Source: Nematostella vectensis
Lineage: Eukaryota; Cnidaria; Anthozoa; Actiniaria; Edwardsiidae
Direction: 5' to 3'
Assembly (NCBI RefSeq): GCF_932526225.1
Contig: NC_064043.1
Coordinates: forward strand, 10,521,821 to 10,585,820
DNA length: 64,000 nucleotides
Part shown: positions 61,765 through 64,000 of the stretch, piece by piece
Position numbering within the stretch: the first letter of the stretch is position 1
Layout of the letters: every line of letters starts with the position of its first letter
The notes under the pieces: generated by a model
Seen by the model: only the letters and a program-made list of their open reading frames with translations
Databases searched by the model: none
What the model was told of the DNA's origin: nothing
Position numbers and translations under genes: made by a program

Positions 61765-62062
61765 GGGTACGGGCCATCAGTGCGGAACATTACTATTTTT
61801 GGTTATATTTGATAAACAATCTGATTAACCAATCAGAGGTGAGTATTACTATGCCCAGTCTCACGCGGACACGCCTCAACTCAGAGTGGGAAAACAAAAT
61901 GGCGGTTCCGTTGAATCAGGAAAATCATGTTGAACGCCGCTTTTTAACTCTCTGCTAGCAGTGATTTCTTCTTATCTGTTTAAGCAGGGATTTCACCGAC
62001 TCAGTGCGTCATATATACCCTATTTGTGTTGTTTCTCATACGGCAACAGACCTCATTTGCAG
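61765..62062. other. Right flank of gap; possible 5' end of a gene
   Basis: ATGGCGGTTCCG at 61900 in a good start context (AACAAAATGG) opens a short frame ending at 61958; an exon 1 role is possible but no strong donor was found. Confidence 0.3.
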
Positions 62063-62194
62063 GGTTATTTTTACGACTTCACCGAATCGTGTGAGGTTGT
62101 GATGACTGAGGGCATGTCACATGTGGTGTGCTCACACAAGGTGCAAAGACAAGGAAGTAAAATTGCACCGGGTTTGATGACTAGGGCCTTGGAG
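62063..62194 (+). CDS. Candidate internal exon of an unidentified gene
   Basis: It is bounded by TTTGCAG and GAG|GTGAGG, 132 bases, phase 0 at both ends. It encodes GYFYDFTESCEVVMTEGM, then SHVVCSHKVQRQGSKIAPGL and MTRALE. Composition is protein-like, but I do not recognise the family. Supported by borders and coding character only. Confidence 0.4.
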
Positions 62195-62664
62195 GTGAGG
62201 AGGATAGAGTTTTTTTTTTATAAAAGGGAATAAAAATAAATTAAATTTGATAAGCAAATTTTCCTTCTAAAACTTTTTTACGGGACTGGCAAGTTTCAAG
62301 CTTTTGTATGATTTACGAATAGAACTCAGATTTGGGTTACTTTTTTGGGGGAAAGGGGGGGGGGCTATCTATTCTTGGTGGAGTTTTGGGTATAGAGTTC
62401 AGATGCAGGTATATTCTAAGGGGTGGCGCGGTTCCATTCTTTTGGGGGCATAAAATGTTCGTATCTGTCGGAACCAACAGTCATGTTTACAGCTAGAGTG
62501 CCCCCCCCCCCCATGTTGTTGTGGTGGTCGCAGGGCAAGACATTTAGCTAAAGAATGATAAGAATCGAACCCCCGAGAGAAAAGGGTAGGGTAAAATGCT
62601 TTTCGGCTAAATGTTGACACGAATTTTCATACCTATTCTTCGGCGATTTTTCCCTGTTGTATAG

Positions 62665-62758
62665 ACGTTGGGCCTTGACTCGCACTTTCGTCCTCAAAAT
62701 TCAACCTCCGCTCTCCTCAACTTTCACCATACCCTGTGGGCACTCATTTCGGCTTGTG
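62665..62758 (+). CDS. Candidate next exon of the same unidentified gene
   Basis: Preceded by CCCTGTTGTATAG, in phase 0 with the exon ending at 62194. It encodes TLGLDSHFRPQNSTSALLNF, then HHTLWALISAC, before a possible donor G|GTGAAA. The continuous frame with the preceding candidate exon is the main argument. Confidence 0.33.
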
Positions 62759-64000
62759 GTGAAAATTGTTTTAGTATGCCATGATCCTCATTTATCCTAG
62801 TTTAGTCCTGTCAAGGTTCTAAGCCGTAGAATTTGGTCCATCACACTCAGATTTCTCTTTTTCTAAACGTAAACATTACGAAAAGAGTTCGATTTTACGG
62901 CAGTCTCTCAATTTGAAAAGGTTTCCCAAACGATATTTTACATTCGAGCACAGGAACTCATCAATCAAATATCAAACTTGGTATAGAGCAGGATATTTTG
63001 CTGTTTTGGTCGATTTTTGCGATGCGACGTCTCGCTAACAAAACATTCAAGTTTCAAACTCCGCGCGGCCATTTTGAATATTTGCATAATAAGTAGGTAA
63101 ATCGATATAACCAAAAATAGTAATGTACGGCACTGGCCATATATATGTTCGCTTGTATGTGGGAGAGAAGGGTTCTCGATGAACGAATTTCAAGTAATTC
63201 CAGAAAGAGTTTAAAGAAGAAGCTAGATGCTGCTCAAACTAGTTTTCTAAACCAAAAGAAGAAATTTTCATCAAAAATAATATTTAAATTATATTTATGA
63301 AAAAATATTGAAAAAATCCGTTTATTCACCCAAGACAAGAATAGGGCCTTGGTCCCTCCTAACCTGCGCAGATGTTTTCAAATGCGCACACATTCTTTTT
63401 TCGTTGAAGCCCAGTGTGGGCTTCCTTTGGTAGAGTCAAGTATCGTAGTCACAGGGGAGGGGCTAGGTGACTTTCGAGTGGCCTAAGAGGGGGTGGGTGA
63501 GTGGCCTACGGGGGAGCAGTCGGGGAGCTTTTGCTAAACACACTCAACTTGACATATGTGTTTGGCGCTATCATGTAAAAACTGCCCAACGATGACACGT
63601 TACCTAACATGCTGAAGAGCATATGAGTAAACAACGCTATGCGAATATTTAAAATCGTTTACAGGTCTTCTATACAAAAACTAATAAGAAATGCATTTTC
63701 ACGCTTTCCGTTATTTTAAAGCACATAGTGCGATCTAGGACTTCCGGTTCTCAAGAGTACGGATGTGCTCGCAATTTTTGGAGGTGCTGTGCTCTTCTTG
63801 TCTTTTTTTCGTTTTCAAATATTCCCATGCTCAAATTTCTGATGTTGGATGTGCTCTCAACTGGTTTTCCCTTGTCGCGAGTGTTTCGTCAAAGACCATT
63901 TTATTGACAGACGCATAAGATGTTTAAAAAGAGAAGAACGGTTAGAAAAAATCTTAAGGCAATAAACACGGGGCCATTATGGGAGCGTAGAGAGGGTAGG
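62759..64000. other. Right end of window, no gene seen
   Basis: AT-rich with GA-rich patches near 63450-63530. Further exons of the candidate gene were not identified. Confidence 0.4.

Overview
The window looks like nuclear DNA of a cnidarian, most likely an anthozoan of the hexacoral group. It is AT-rich, its genes are split by short GT-AG introns, it is dense in transposons, and it carries an opsin and class A receptors of cnidarian type. This placement is an inference from gene style; no marker fixes the species. There is a 200-base run of N at 61565-61764, so this is a draft assembly.

Host genes, left to right: the 5' end of ETFDH on the minus strand (exons at 3262-5002). Head-to-head with it lies a complete nine-exon TMEM184C-like gene (5506-10058, plus). 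Then come a PAR-type bZIP factor (10809-13491, minus), a two-exon opsin (41904-43438, plus), a frameshifted class A receptor (44164-45122, minus) and its intact single-exon paralogue (46998-48002, plus), a two-exon ACSF2-like acyl-CoA synthetase (49417-51811, minus), a small secreted peptide precursor with an apparent cyclic amidated peptide (57193-58962, plus), and two unassigned candidate exons near 62063-62758.

Mobile DNA fills most of the rest. A DDE-like/Ulp1-protease fusion ORF runs off the left edge. A decayed Ty3/gypsy element with 123-bp LTRs and a CATG target duplication covers 16760-21475. A 5.9-kb block bounded by 87-bp inverted repeats (23046-28949) contains satellite-like repeats and a broken CR1/L2-like LINE. 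A DIRS-type tyrosine-recombinase retroelement (about 30870-38412) is split by a 4.5-kb DNA transposon (33251-37797). Many small fold-back elements are scattered between.

The most interesting item is that 4.5-kb transposon. Its transposase shows D-D-E residues plus a CxxC and an HxxxxH pair, with local spacings equal to those of RAG1. On the opposite strand, convergent with it, lies a gene for a chromodomain protein. This recalls the convergent RAG1-like/RAG2-like layout of ProtoRAG but with a different histone-reader module. Second is the peptide precursor at 57193-58962. Coordinates of spliced genes were worked out by hand from splice signals and reading-frame continuity.
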